NCBI GenBank assembly: GCA_027022365.1
Contig: JALVYU010000026.1
Coordinates: 248,001 to 312,000, forward strand
Length of the DNA: 64,000 nt
From: Desulfurococcales archaeon
GTDB lineage: Archaea; Thermoproteota; Thermoprotei_A; Sulfolobales; Desulfurococcaceae
Direction of reading: 5' to 3'
Both the position numbers and the translations under genes were made by a program. Below the pieces are notes generated by a model. That model had not been told where the DNA came from. It ran no database searches and was given only the letters and a program-made list of their open reading frames with translations. This document shows, in pieces, positions 9,900 through 17,043 of this stretch (its first letter is position 1; every line of letters starts with the position of its first letter).

Positions 9900-9901
9900 A
9901 A

Positions 9902-10783
9902 ATGGTTGTCGAGAGGATAATAGTTTTAGCGAAAACGTATCCAGAGCTTAGTTCAAAACATGGTCCACTAGTATGTGTTGCTGGAGTAAATGAGTATAAG
10001 GAGTGGCGTAGACTTTATCCTATACCGCTTAAGATATGGATAAACGAGAAGTATGAGGATATAAGATTCAGGAAATGGGATAAAATAGAAGTTGAAGTTA
10101 GTGAGAAACCGCCACCACATGATAGAAGATCTGAGAGTAGACGCGTGATTAACTGGAAGAACATAAGGGTTGTAGGCCATATAAAGGATTGGGAAACTAG
10201 GTTAGCCGTAATTAAAGAGCTACTTGATCCAGATATAGAATCGATCATTAATTCTGGTAGGAGTTTAGGTGTTATAAAACCTGCTAAAGTATTAGACTTC
10301 TTCAGTAAGCCTAGGCATAGGCTTAGAGATGAAGCTGAGAAAGAAGTTCTGAAGAAGATGGATGAAGCTGATAGCACGGTAACACTCCTAGAATATCTTG
10401 AGATAGGTGATAAGTACCTACTACCTGAGGTAAGGGAACCTGACGTTAAGGTAGAAGAACTTCCATGGATAGGCTACAAGTTTTACTGTGGTAATCCTCG
10501 ATGCAGAGGACATGAGATGATGGTTATTGACTGGGAAGCGCAGGAACTATTCCGCAAGTATAGGACTGTTGAAGGACCGGTAAAACAGAAGTTGTTCAAT
10601 GAGCTAGTGTTTAAGAGGGATCTCTACTTCATAGTAGGTAATACGTGGAAGTATCACAAATCCTTCATGATAATAGGCTTGTTCTACCCACCAAAAGGAA
10701 CAGTTCCAGTAAAGCCGCTCGTACCAATATTCAAGGATAAACCAAAGCAGAAGACTCTCTTCGATATCCTGCAACAAAGGTGA
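9902..10783 (+). CDS. Uncharacterised conserved protein with a YPIP motif
   Basis: About 293 residues. The N-terminus reads 'LAKTYPELSSKHGPLVCVAG' followed by 'EWRRLYPIPLK', then an acidic/basic segment 'HDRRSESRR'; I recall this pattern from a widespread uncharacterised family that travels with DUF488 and nuclease genes, but cannot name it. Near residues 196-210 'CGNPRCRGHEMMVIDWE' looks like a metal-binding knuckle (two Cys, one His). The start at ATG 9902 is preceded by aggtgg; the upstream stop codon is within 5 bases. The role is unknown. Context suggests it acts with the ParB-DUF488 protein and the nuclease. Confidence 0.75.
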   Translation: MVVERIIVLAKTYPELSSKHGPLVCVAGVNEYKEWRRLYPIPLKIWINEKYEDIRFRKWDKIEVEVSEKPPPHDRRSESRRVINWKNIRVVGHIKDWETRLAVIKELLDPDIESIINSGRSLGVIKPAKVLDFFSKPRHRLRDEAEKEVLKKMDEADSTVTLLEYLEIGDKYLLPEVREPDVKVEELPWIGYKFYCGNPRCRGHEMMVIDWEAQELFRKYRTVEGPVKQKLFNELVFKRDLYFIVGNTWKYHKSFMIIGLFYPPKGTVPVKPLVPIFKDKPKQKTLFDILQQR

Positions 10784-10795
10784 AAGGATGATAAT

Positions 10796-11317
10796 ATGCC
10801 TACAATGTTCGAAAACGAAGAACAAATGAAAGAACTGCTAATAAGATGGCTGAGAGACAACGGGTTCATAACAAGGAGAGGACTATATGTTAAGAATTTT
10901 GAAATAGATGTAGCTGCACTAGCCTCAGCGAGGATAACTAGAGAGGGAATAAGACTAGTCAGAGATAGATATGTGTACGCGTTCGAAACCAAGGTTGCTA
11001 CAACATATAAACTTATAAAAGAGGTTGTCGAACAAGCGATCATAAGGCTGTTAGCAGTAGACTATGTCTATATAGTTGTACCTAAAATAGCCGAGATTTG
11101 GAAAGATGGAACAACTAAGGACATTATAACGCCTCCTATCAATGTTAAGAAGATAGCTTCAGGAACATACTCTAAAAACATAGGAATCATAGCAATAGAG
11201 CCCAACGGAACAATCGAAATAACCAGAACAGCACGAAAATCTGGACTAACAATAAAAGAACTAAGAAATCTCGTCATAAGAGAGCTAAGAGGAGAAAACA
11301 TAAGACCATTATATTGA
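10796..11317 (+). CDS. PD-(D/E)XK-like nuclease candidate
   Basis: 173 residues. An N-terminal helix ('ENEEQMKELLIRWLRDNGF'), then 'NFEIDVAAL' with Asp38 and 'YVYAFETKVA' with Glu64-x-Lys66, is the order of catalytic residues in PD-(D/E)XK restriction-type nucleases; a following helix and 'VDYVYIVVP' fit the same fold. It is the last gene of the ParB-DUF488 cassette, 12 bases after the previous stop. The C-terminal 50 residues are basic and may bind DNA. The fold call is by eye. A catalytic role in nucleic-acid cleavage or defence is inference. Confidence 0.65.
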   Translation: MPTMFENEEQMKELLIRWLRDNGFITRRGLYVKNFEIDVAALASARITREGIRLVRDRYVYAFETKVATTYKLIKEVVEQAIIRLLAVDYVYIVVPKIAEIWKDGTTKDIITPPINVKKIASGTYSKNIGIIAIEPNGTIEITRTARKSGLTIKELRNLVIRELRGENIRPLY

Positions 11318-11406
11318 CAAATTATCATTTTTAGCACTAGAGTAGTCATGATATACCAATCATTTTAATCTAAGTGAGATCGAGATTATGTGAATCATAG
11401 ATATAG

Positions 11407-11496
11407 CTACTTGCTGAAACGGATAGGAACGGGGTGTTTGATATAGCCTTTCCTGCGGAGATTCTCCACGAGCACTGCTTTATGGGGCCTGGCCAT
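11407..11496 (-). CDS. 29-aa basic microprotein with its own RBS
   Basis: A short frame starting 'MARPHKAVLVENL' and ending '...RFSK'. It has a strong Shine-Dalgarno (gggggaggtg) about 4 bases before the ATG, and a TATA-like ctttaaaaga about 40 bases upstream. These signals are too good for most chance frames. The peptide is strongly basic and has no recognised family; it may also be a truncated gene start. It is followed by AT-rich DNA towards the nuclease gene, with which it is convergent. Confidence 0.4.
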   Translation of the reverse strand: MARPHKAVLVENLRRKGYIKHPVPIRFSK

Positions 11497-11513
11497 GATG
11501 CACCTCCCCCTTA

Positions 11514-11843
11514 CTAAGCCGTAGGGGATCTTTTAAAGCTGAATCTAAGGACTTTTTCGCTAGGGCAGAGGTTCTGATCCCTATATGGGCAGTGGATGTA
11601 GTCGTAGATTCTACAGGGTTCTGGGTGGTGGATCGTTGCGTGGATTATTTCTCAGCATACCTTGCATTTCCCGATTACTTCGCCTCTACGAGTAATGATG
11701 TGTTGTCCGGGTTTGAGCTTGAGGGTTTTCAGGGTTAGAGTGTATATCCGGACTATTTTCCCCGCCTCGTGTTTACTCTTTAGACTTAAGAGTATAAACT
11801 TTATACTCTTAAGTCTAAAGAGTAAAATATCACTGTGATCCAT
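11514..11843 (-). pseudogene. Cys-rich small protein frame split by one in-frame TGA
   Basis: One reading frame runs from about 11843 to a TAG at 11514-11516, interrupted only by a TGA at 11652-11654. The part before ends 'RRGEVIGKCKVC'; the part after continues with 'HHPEPCRIYDYIHCPY' and 'NLCPSEK', so Cys and His residues on both sides suggest a single metal-binding protein that lost its continuity. The start is uncertain because the upstream end runs through a perfect 25-bp inverted repeat. No TGA-recoding machinery is expected in crenarchaea, so nonsense mutation is the simplest reading. The upstream portion could still be made as a protein of up to 63 residues. Confidence 0.45.
11772..11826. 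repeat. Perfect 25-bp inverted repeat with 5-bp spacer in divergent promoter region
   Basis: Left arm 11772-11796 (starts tttactctttagacttaag) and right arm 11802-11826 are exact reverse complements, separated by 5 bases. Each arm contains a TATA-like element (agtataaa). It lies between the frame at 11514-11843 on the minus strand and the pilus platform gene on the plus strand, so it could be a symmetrical divergent promoter/operator or an RNA hairpin. It overlaps the 5' end of the minus-strand reading frame. Confidence 0.85.
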
Positions 11844-11909
11844 TGTTACGGTTTGATAATAGTCTGTTCCTATGTCTATACGGTCCTTCTATATAATTCG
11901 GTGTTGCTA

Positions 11910-13289
11910 ATGGGCAGGATGTTATATGCTGTAATCTATATCGTCTTGATGATTTCTTCCAGCTTGTTATTTGTAGAAGCAACGCTCTTAACAGGGAGCT
12001 TATTATTTGCTGTTCCGTTAGCGGTTCTCAGTATGGCTTTACTGTTTGCGGATGTTATAATATGGTACAGATATATTCATCCCGTAGTCGTTAGGAATGT
12101 CGAGATGCTTATTGCCGTAGTATTTACATCTTTCATGCTCTTAATGATCCCGCTTCTTCTCGGATTCCTACATCTAGCCCCAGCTTTGGTGATGCAGGCT
12201 ACTCTCGCTTCCACGGGCCTTATAGATGGTTGGAGCCGTGTAAGGGGTTTAATCTCTAGGTCTAGGCGAACAGCTGTTAGGAGAATCCGGGAGAAGAAAG
12301 GCTGGAGCAGGTCTGTTCCCAGGGAGCTGGAGATATTTGTTTATATAGACTTGTTTACGGCAATGCTCTTCATACCATCTATACTTCTCGGGTTCTACCT
12401 CTTGGTAACGGGTGTTGACATACTTGTATCCAGCCTGGGCTTTGCCCTAGTCATGTATGGTTTAGCGGGGATGGGGTTTCATGTAGCTAACCTGCTGAAA
12501 CCCCCCGTGGAGGTTAGGATTCGTGTCTTGAGGAGGAAGTGGTATACTGCTTTCTTGGTCAGGCATCCGAGGATCTATTCTTTCGCTGAAAAGTACACGG
12601 GCTATATTAAGCGTCTCCTCGTTGAAGCCGGGGTGTTTCAGGGATCCCTCGTATTTGCTTCTAGGTATTTTGTCCCGGCTTTGTTAATGCTTGTTTCGCT
12701 GGGCCCGCTAGGTGTGGTTGCTCCTCTGCTACTGGGTAGGCTTGGTTTCATAGTCCTGGGTATAGTGTTTTCTGTTCCAGCGATCCTCCTATTGTTCCCC
12801 ATCATGTACTTGTCCTCGAGGAGGGGTGATAGGAGGCGTAGGGTTGAGGATGAGCTTCCCTGGTTCGCCCTATACGCTAGTATTATGCAGAGTGCTGGGT
12901 TGAGCCTATACGAGTCCTTTAAGAGGCTGATAGGTAAGGGGATCCTCCCGGCTATAGAGAGTGAAGCAACTATTATTGAGCGTAATGTTAAGATGCTCGG
13001 TATGGATCAGGTGAACGCTATTGAGGCTCTGGCTAGGCGTCATCCCTCTAGGAGGTTCAGCGAATTCCTATACTCGTACACAACCATATTGAGGACCGGT
13101 GGGGACCTGGTATCGTATCTTGAGGGCAGGGTTAGAGAGTACTTGGAGCTTCTCAAGTTCAGGCTTAAACGATATGCTGAGAGATCGGTTGATTTAGGCG
13201 AGATACTCATAACAATGTTCTTTATATTGACGAGCATTGTTGTTTCACTGGTTATTGCTGCCTGGGGATATAGCCCTTACAGCTATTAG
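11910..13289 (+). CDS. TadC/T2SSF-like pilus platform membrane protein 1
   Basis: About 459 residues from ATG 11910; an in-frame GTG at 11835 would add 25 residues. The first half has multiple membrane segments; from about residue 310 a cytoplasmic type II secretion F-type domain appears ('ELPWFALYASIMQSAGLSLY', 'AIEALARRHP', 'FLYSYTTILRTGGDL'), then a C-terminal membrane pair. This is the membrane platform of archaeal type IV pili. A TATA-like tatataatt lies 12-20 bases before the ATG. It is followed immediately by a second platform protein, an arrangement like TadB-TadC. Confidence 0.85.
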   Translation: MGRMLYAVIYIVLMISSSLLFVEATLLTGSLLFAVPLAVLSMALLFADVIIWYRYIHPVVVRNVEMLIAVVFTSFMLLMIPLLLGFLHLAPALVMQATLASTGLIDGWSRVRGLISRSRRTAVRRIREKKGWSRSVPRELEIFVYIDLFTAMLFIPSILLGFYLLVTGVDILVSSLGFALVMYGLAGMGFHVANLLKPPVEVRIRVLRRKWYTAFLVRHPRIYSFAEKYTGYIKRLLVEAGVFQGSLVFASRYFVPALLMLVSLGPLGVVAPLLLGRLGFIVLGIVFSVPAILLLFPIMYLSSRRGDRRRRVEDELPWFALYASIMQSAGLSLYESFKRLIGKGILPAIESEATIIERNVKMLGMDQVNAIEALARRHPSRRFSEFLYSYTTILRTGGDLVSYLEGRVREYLELLKFRLKRYAERSVDLGEILITMFFILTSIVVSLVIAAWGYSPYSY

Positions 13290-13290
13290 G

Positions 13291-14205
13291 ATGTATAACT
13301 ATCTCGCGATACCGCTGATCACGATCGTGCTTTACTCGGTAATTAATTCTATTCAGCCGAGGCTCTATGACAGGTATAGGGTCAGCCATGCTCTGCCAGC
13401 CATTACAACTCCTCTTGCAACCCTCATAGCCGTGGTCTCGGGCTGGGACCCGTCCTTGATCATTGCATCGTTCGTGATAGGGCTGGCTGGCGGTTATGGG
13501 TTCCAGTACTATATGCAGCAGAAAGTCATCTCTGCTCAGGAGAGGGCGTTGCAAGATTTTCTCCGGGATGTTGCCGAGTACCGGAAGATCGGGTTGCCGG
13601 TCTCTAGAGCTATTGTCTCTATTGCTGAGAGGAGGAGCTATAACTCGTTCTTCGATGACTTGCTCTCCTATATCGCTTTCCAGCTAAGGATGCATAAGAG
13701 GCTGGGAGAGGTAGTAGTGCCTACGAGCTCCCGGCTCGTCAGAACGGTGTTCTTCATATTGGGCGAGATAGAGGCTAGTGGTGGGGGTACGATTAGGGTT
13801 CTCGAGGAGCTTGTGAACTTTGTCCAGGAGTATAATATTGCGAAGAACGAGATGCGGGGAATGCTCCGCCTCTACGAGCTCCTAGCCTACACTACCCCGG
13901 TAATGCTGGTATTAACAGTTTCACTTGTAACAGGGCTCAGCACAGGATTCCAAGCCCCCGCGTCCTCGGCTTTCTCGAGCCTCCCAGGCTTCAGCCTCAG
14001 TATAGGGCGTTTCGACAAAGCAGTCCTAAGCAAAATAAGGACATCGACCCTGCTAGCCTCGATATCCCTAGCAGTCCTTACCAGCAAGACCATAGATTTC
14101 ACCGTGAAGAACACGCTCCGAGCAGTAATAGTCATAGTGATAACCATTGCCTCGTTCAGCTTCCTGCAACCATTAGCCGAGGAGATTATCAAGACGCTAG
14201 TCTAG
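13291..14205 (+). CDS. TadC/T2SSF-like pilus platform membrane protein 2
   Basis: About 304 residues from the ATG directly after the upstream stop; a TTG at 13237 would extend it. It has two N-terminal membrane segments, a T2SSF domain ('FLRDVAEYRKIGLPVSRAI', then 'GEIEASGGGTIRVLEELVNF'), and C-terminal hydrophobic segments. The pairing with the preceding platform protein suggests a two-part platform for the TadA-like ATPase encoded at 2330-3925. A pilin gene follows about 530 bases downstream, after a small convergent gene. Confidence 0.83.
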   Translation: MYNYLAIPLITIVLYSVINSIQPRLYDRYRVSHALPAITTPLATLIAVVSGWDPSLIIASFVIGLAGGYGFQYYMQQKVISAQERALQDFLRDVAEYRKIGLPVSRAIVSIAERRSYNSFFDDLLSYIAFQLRMHKRLGEVVVPTSSRLVRTVFFILGEIEASGGGTIRVLEELVNFVQEYNIAKNEMRGMLRLYELLAYTTPVMLVLTVSLVTGLSTGFQAPASSAFSSLPGFSLSIGRFDKAVLSKIRTSTLLASISLAVLTSKTIDFTVKNTLRAVIVIVITIASFSFLQPLAEEIIKTLV

Positions 14206-14224
14206 CGGGTATAGTTTAAACACG

Positions 14225-14557
14225 TTATCCCTTACATGTACGAGCATGAATTTTGGTGGGTTTCCTTTTGGGCCATGGATTATATTCTTTTTCTCTGAAG
14301 TAGTGTTTAAAGAACTCGTGCCTGAGCTCTGAGCATTTTCTCCAGAATGAATCCGTTATCTCCACGCTTATACGGTACTTATCCTCAATGATTAGCTCGA
14401 CGTAGCTCCAGGTTCTGCTGAACAACGTGTCTCTATCGGGCTTTCTTATCCTGATCCCGTATGTGAACCTCTTCCAGTCACGGTTTTCCCTTCGTGCTCC
14501 GCCTTTCCACGCTGTAGCTATAATATAGTCGTTCATAGGCCTGCCCCGCTCATTCAC
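14225..14557 (-). CDS. Small basic protein, unknown
   Basis: 110 residues or about 103 from the internal ATG at residue 8. Rich in Arg, Lys, Trp and Tyr, with 'DYIIATAWKGGARRENRDWK' at the start and 'FWRKCSELRHEFFKHYFREK' later. No family recognised. It sits between the pilus platform and pilin genes on the opposite strand. Its codon-like third-position pattern and length support a real gene, with modest confidence. Confidence 0.5.
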   Translation of the reverse strand: MNERGRPMNDYIIATAWKGGARRENRDWKRFTYGIRIRKPDRDTLFSRTWSYVELIIEDKYRISVEITDSFWRKCSELRHEFFKHYFREKEYNPWPKRKPTKIHARTCKG

Positions 14558-14731
14558 TTGCTATGTGGGTCGTCGTTAATAAGGAAATGGAGGGGGTACT
14601 GCTATGCTTGTGTAGAGGATCCGATCATTAACGGATATGCTGGCTAGACCCATGTTGAAGGAAAAATGCAACGTGTGTTCATTGATAAGTAACTATGTTT
14701 TTGTGTCTATTCTTTCCTAGTGGTGATGGTA

Positions 14732-15167
14732 ATGAAGGCGATAAGCCCTGTAGTGGCGACTATACTGATAATTGGGATAACCATTGCGGCCGTAGCAGGT
14801 CTCTGGATGCTGGTGCAGAGAAATGCCAGGACGGGGAGCGTTGTGAAGCTCGACGTTGTGAGCATACAAGCCAATGCGGCCCCTGACGCGAAGAGCTGTG
14901 GCTTCGTCGTGACTCTGAGGAACTCTGGTAACGTACCTGTAACCGTGTCAAAGGTCGAGGTAAGCGTTGGCTCCGGGAACAACGTGATCAATACGACGCT
15001 GAGCCCCCGGAACGCCAGGATAAGCCCTGGTAGCACAGAGGACTTCACCGGCGAGGCCAGCAGCCAGAGCCCGGTCTTCACGGATGGCGCCATCCGTGAA
15101 GACCGGGCCGGACGGGGCTCAGCACACTATAATCCAGTACGCCACCATAAGGACATCCACGTTCTAG
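14732..15167 (+). pseudogene. Archaeal type IV pilin interrupted by a palindromic insertion
   Basis: Starts 'MKAISPVVATILIIGITIAA', the class III signal peptide/pilin N-terminus (short basic start, then a hydrophobic helix), with ggtgatgg just upstream. A beta-rich domain follows ('GFVVTLRNSGNVPVTVSKVE'). At 15069-15108 a perfect 40-bp palindrome occurs; continuing in frame gives an implausible tail, whereas moving one base forward at 15111 gives 'DGAQHTIIQYATIRTSTF' and a stop at 15165-15167, which fits a pilin. The 28 bases between 15083 and 15110 look like a frame-breaking insertion. Either the gene is broken, it is phase-variable, or the palindrome is a sequencing artefact. Confidence 0.7.
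15069..15108. repeat. Perfect 40-bp palindrome inside pilin gene
   Basis: Bases 15069-15088 are the exact reverse complement of 15089-15108 with no spacer (centre ggcgcc). It is GC-rich and would form a 20-bp hairpin in RNA. The left half is the native coding sequence; the right half is its inverted copy, so it looks like a fold-back (templated) duplication. Confidence 0.95.
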
Positions 15168-15259
15168 CAGTAGCTTCCCATAAGGTATTTGGAAATACAA
15201 AACTGTTTTTTAGCCCTTCAACCACCCCCTCCGTCTCCATTATTCCTTAATCCGTAACT

Positions 15260-15586
15260 ATGTCCCCCTCCTCCCCTAATCGGTATCGGTGCAGCTGGAT
15301 GGACTGCGGACTGCTTAATGGTTGCATAGACTATGAGTTCCTCGGCAAACTAGTAGATGCGCTAGAGATCAAGCTTGTACCCTTCGCCGACAAGTGGTTA
15401 CTGATAGTAGTCATAGGCTACACGTTCTATGATGATATAGAGTCGACCATTAGAGCTGTGCAGAAGTTCCTGAAAGAAAATGGTGTAGAATCCAGACCCC
15501 GGGAAATAGCCCCCGACTTCTACAATGACCTACCTGTTCTCAGGCTCGTGTTCGAGATAAATGGGTTCGGCGGTGATAATGGTTGA
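15260..15586 (+). CDS. Small protein in pilus locus, unknown
   Basis: 108 residues, or 95 if the ATG at 15299 is used. The core has an amphipathic region and a hydrophobic strand ('KWLLIVVIGYTFYDDI'), suggesting a small soluble alpha/beta domain. Its stop overlaps the TTG start of the secreted Ig-like protein gene by 4 bases, so they are coupled. No family recognised; probably an accessory of the pilus locus. Confidence 0.6.
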   Translation: MSPSSPNRYRCSWMDCGLLNGCIDYEFLGKLVDALEIKLVPFADKWLLIVVIGYTFYDDIESTIRAVQKFLKENGVESRPREIAPDFYNDLPVLRLVFEINGFGGDNG

Positions 15587-16893
15587 AGGTCTCCGTGTTT
15601 ATGATTCTTTTACTCTTCTTCTCATCGATATCATCGATATTGCTTTTATCCCCAGTTGAGGGTAGCGGAGATGCAGGGGCCTCCGCAAGTATTGGTGTAG
15701 AGACCCCTATACCCGGGAATAAAAGCTATCGGGGAGGCAATGTATCGCTAGCTCTAAGTATTTATAATGGATTAGATGAACCCGTAAACATTAGTGTTGA
15801 AACGTTCCTGGATCCGATGATTCTCTTATGGTCTAACTATACGGTGGAGAGCCTTGATCCCGGAGCCCGGGTCAGGTTTATGTGGTTGGTGAAGGTGCCT
15901 GAGGATATAGGCTTCGGCAACTATACTCTGGGCTTCAACATAACCTATGTACACGGATCTGAGATCAACAACGTGTATGAGGAGGCTTGGGTCGATGTTA
16001 TACCTAGAAACATTACTCTGCTAACGGCTGACCTATACCACAACGCTACCGGATACTATTTGGTGGTCTCGAACCCGCTAACTGATCCCGGACAGTATAT
16101 AGTAGAGAACGTGTCGATAACTATAGAACCATTTAATATAAGTGTGGTTCCACGGGAAGCCGTTATTAATGAACTCTACGCTACCAGCTCCTACACGATA
16201 CCCCTATCTATAAGCTTCAATGAATCGGATATCGGAGCATTAACGGTAAACATGACAACCCATGATGACGTTCACGGACTAGTGTATTTCAACTACACAT
16301 TCATAGTAGTTAATGCTACGGCTTACCTGGATCTCCGTGTAGTAAATGATTATGGTGAGCCGTTATCCGGAGCCGTTGTCAATATAGCTAATGGGGCCTA
16401 TCCTACAGATTCAAACGGCCATATAAGCCTGGTTCTACCCGTAGGGATCTATAATTATACAGTTGAGTATCAAGGACATAAGGCCTTAGGGAAGATAGTT
16501 CTCTATACGGGATATAATCAATACACTATAATAGTCGATCTAACACCACCTATAATATTGAGTGCAAGACAAGAAGGCTATGGTATTATGGTTAAAGCCT
16601 ACGATCCGGGAAGTAACTGTTCTGGCGTTTCATCGATTATATTCGTCCAGGGAGAAAAAGTTTGGAAATATATGTTCTCCGCGCAGAGAAACATATCATT
16701 GATGCTTTACCCGTCGTTAAAATCGGGAAGCGCAACTATAATCGTGTTTGACGCGCAAGGAAATAAAAACAGCACCACGATCCAGTATATTGAACCAGTA
16801 AAAACAGATATCATATTGGAAGTTATCATTGTCTTCTCAATAGTTTTCATAGCGTTGATTGCATTATTGCTTTTAACTTCAAACCATTGGTAA
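15583..16893 (+). CDS. Secreted Ig-like protein with C-terminal membrane anchor
   Basis: 436 residues. N-terminal signal peptide (residues 1-27), then repeated beta-sandwich modules: a NEW3/CARDB-like domain with 'GNVSLALSIYNGLDEPVNIS', a carboxypeptidase-regulatory-like segment 'VNDYGEPLSGAVVNI', and a final membrane segment 'IIVFSIVFIALIALLLL' with a short positive tail. Many N-glycosylation motifs. This topology is that of an archaeal cell-surface protein linked to a pilus or S-layer. Translationally coupled to the small gene upstream. Confidence 0.8.
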   Translation: MKVSVFMILLLFFSSISSILLLSPVEGSGDAGASASIGVETPIPGNKSYRGGNVSLALSIYNGLDEPVNISVETFLDPMILLWSNYTVESLDPGARVRFMWLVKVPEDIGFGNYTLGFNITYVHGSEINNVYEEAWVDVIPRNITLLTADLYHNATGYYLVVSNPLTDPGQYIVENVSITIEPFNISVVPREAVINELYATSSYTIPLSISFNESDIGALTVNMTTHDDVHGLVYFNYTFIVVNATAYLDLRVVNDYGEPLSGAVVNIANGAYPTDSNGHISLVLPVGIYNYTVEYQGHKALGKIVLYTGYNQYTIIVDLTPPIILSARQEGYGIMVKAYDPGSNCSGVSSIIFVQGEKVWKYMFSAQRNISLMLYPSLKSGSATIIVFDAQGNKNSTTIQYIEPVKTDIILEVIIVFSIVFIALIALLLLTSNHW

Positions 16894-16916
16894 GCGATTT
16901 TAATTTAGTACTTATA

Positions 16917-16926
16917 ACGTTTAAAT
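16917..16926 (+). promoter_or_regulatory. TATA box upstream of twin-hairpin RNA candidate
   Basis: AT-rich element cgtttaaata, about 25 bases before the first hairpin of the structured element at 16952. Spacing fits an archaeal TATA-to-start distance, so it could drive a short structured RNA. Confidence 0.35.
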
Positions 16927-16949
16927 AGCCAGAAAATTAGATACGTATA

Positions 16950-17030
16950 TTGGAGGCGGCGGTCCTATAGGCCGTTGGCCTCCGGAGAATCCCGCGGGTA
17001 GCGGTCCTATAGGCCGCGGACCGCGGGGAG
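16950..17030 (+). ncRNA. Candidate structured RNA: two tandem hairpins with the same loop
   Basis: A GC-rich island in AT-rich DNA. Hairpin 1 (16952-16983) pairs GGAGGC with GCCTCC; hairpin 2 (16991-17027) pairs CCCGCGG with CCGCGGG. Both contain the same segment GCGGTCCTATAGGCCG at the tip, itself a short palindrome. The sequence codes for no protein. A TATA-like box lies about 25 bases upstream. It may be a small RNA or a double hairpin at the 3' end of the surface-protein transcript. The strand is assumed from the TATA box. Confidence 0.5.
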
Positions 17031-17043
17031 ATGTTCTAGCTAT

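Noticed and set aside
11652-11654. TGA as selenocysteine codon
   Set aside because: No SECIS-like element seen and crenarchaea are not known to use selenocysteine; a nonsense mutation is simpler.
15069-15108. Palindrome as a transcription terminator
   Set aside because: It lies inside pilin coding sequence, is not followed by a T-run, and archaeal intrinsic termination does not need hairpins.
16950-17030. Twin hairpins as a box H/ACA RNA
   Set aside because: No ACA or ANANNA box at the expected places and no clear pseudouridylation pockets, so left as an unassigned RNA.
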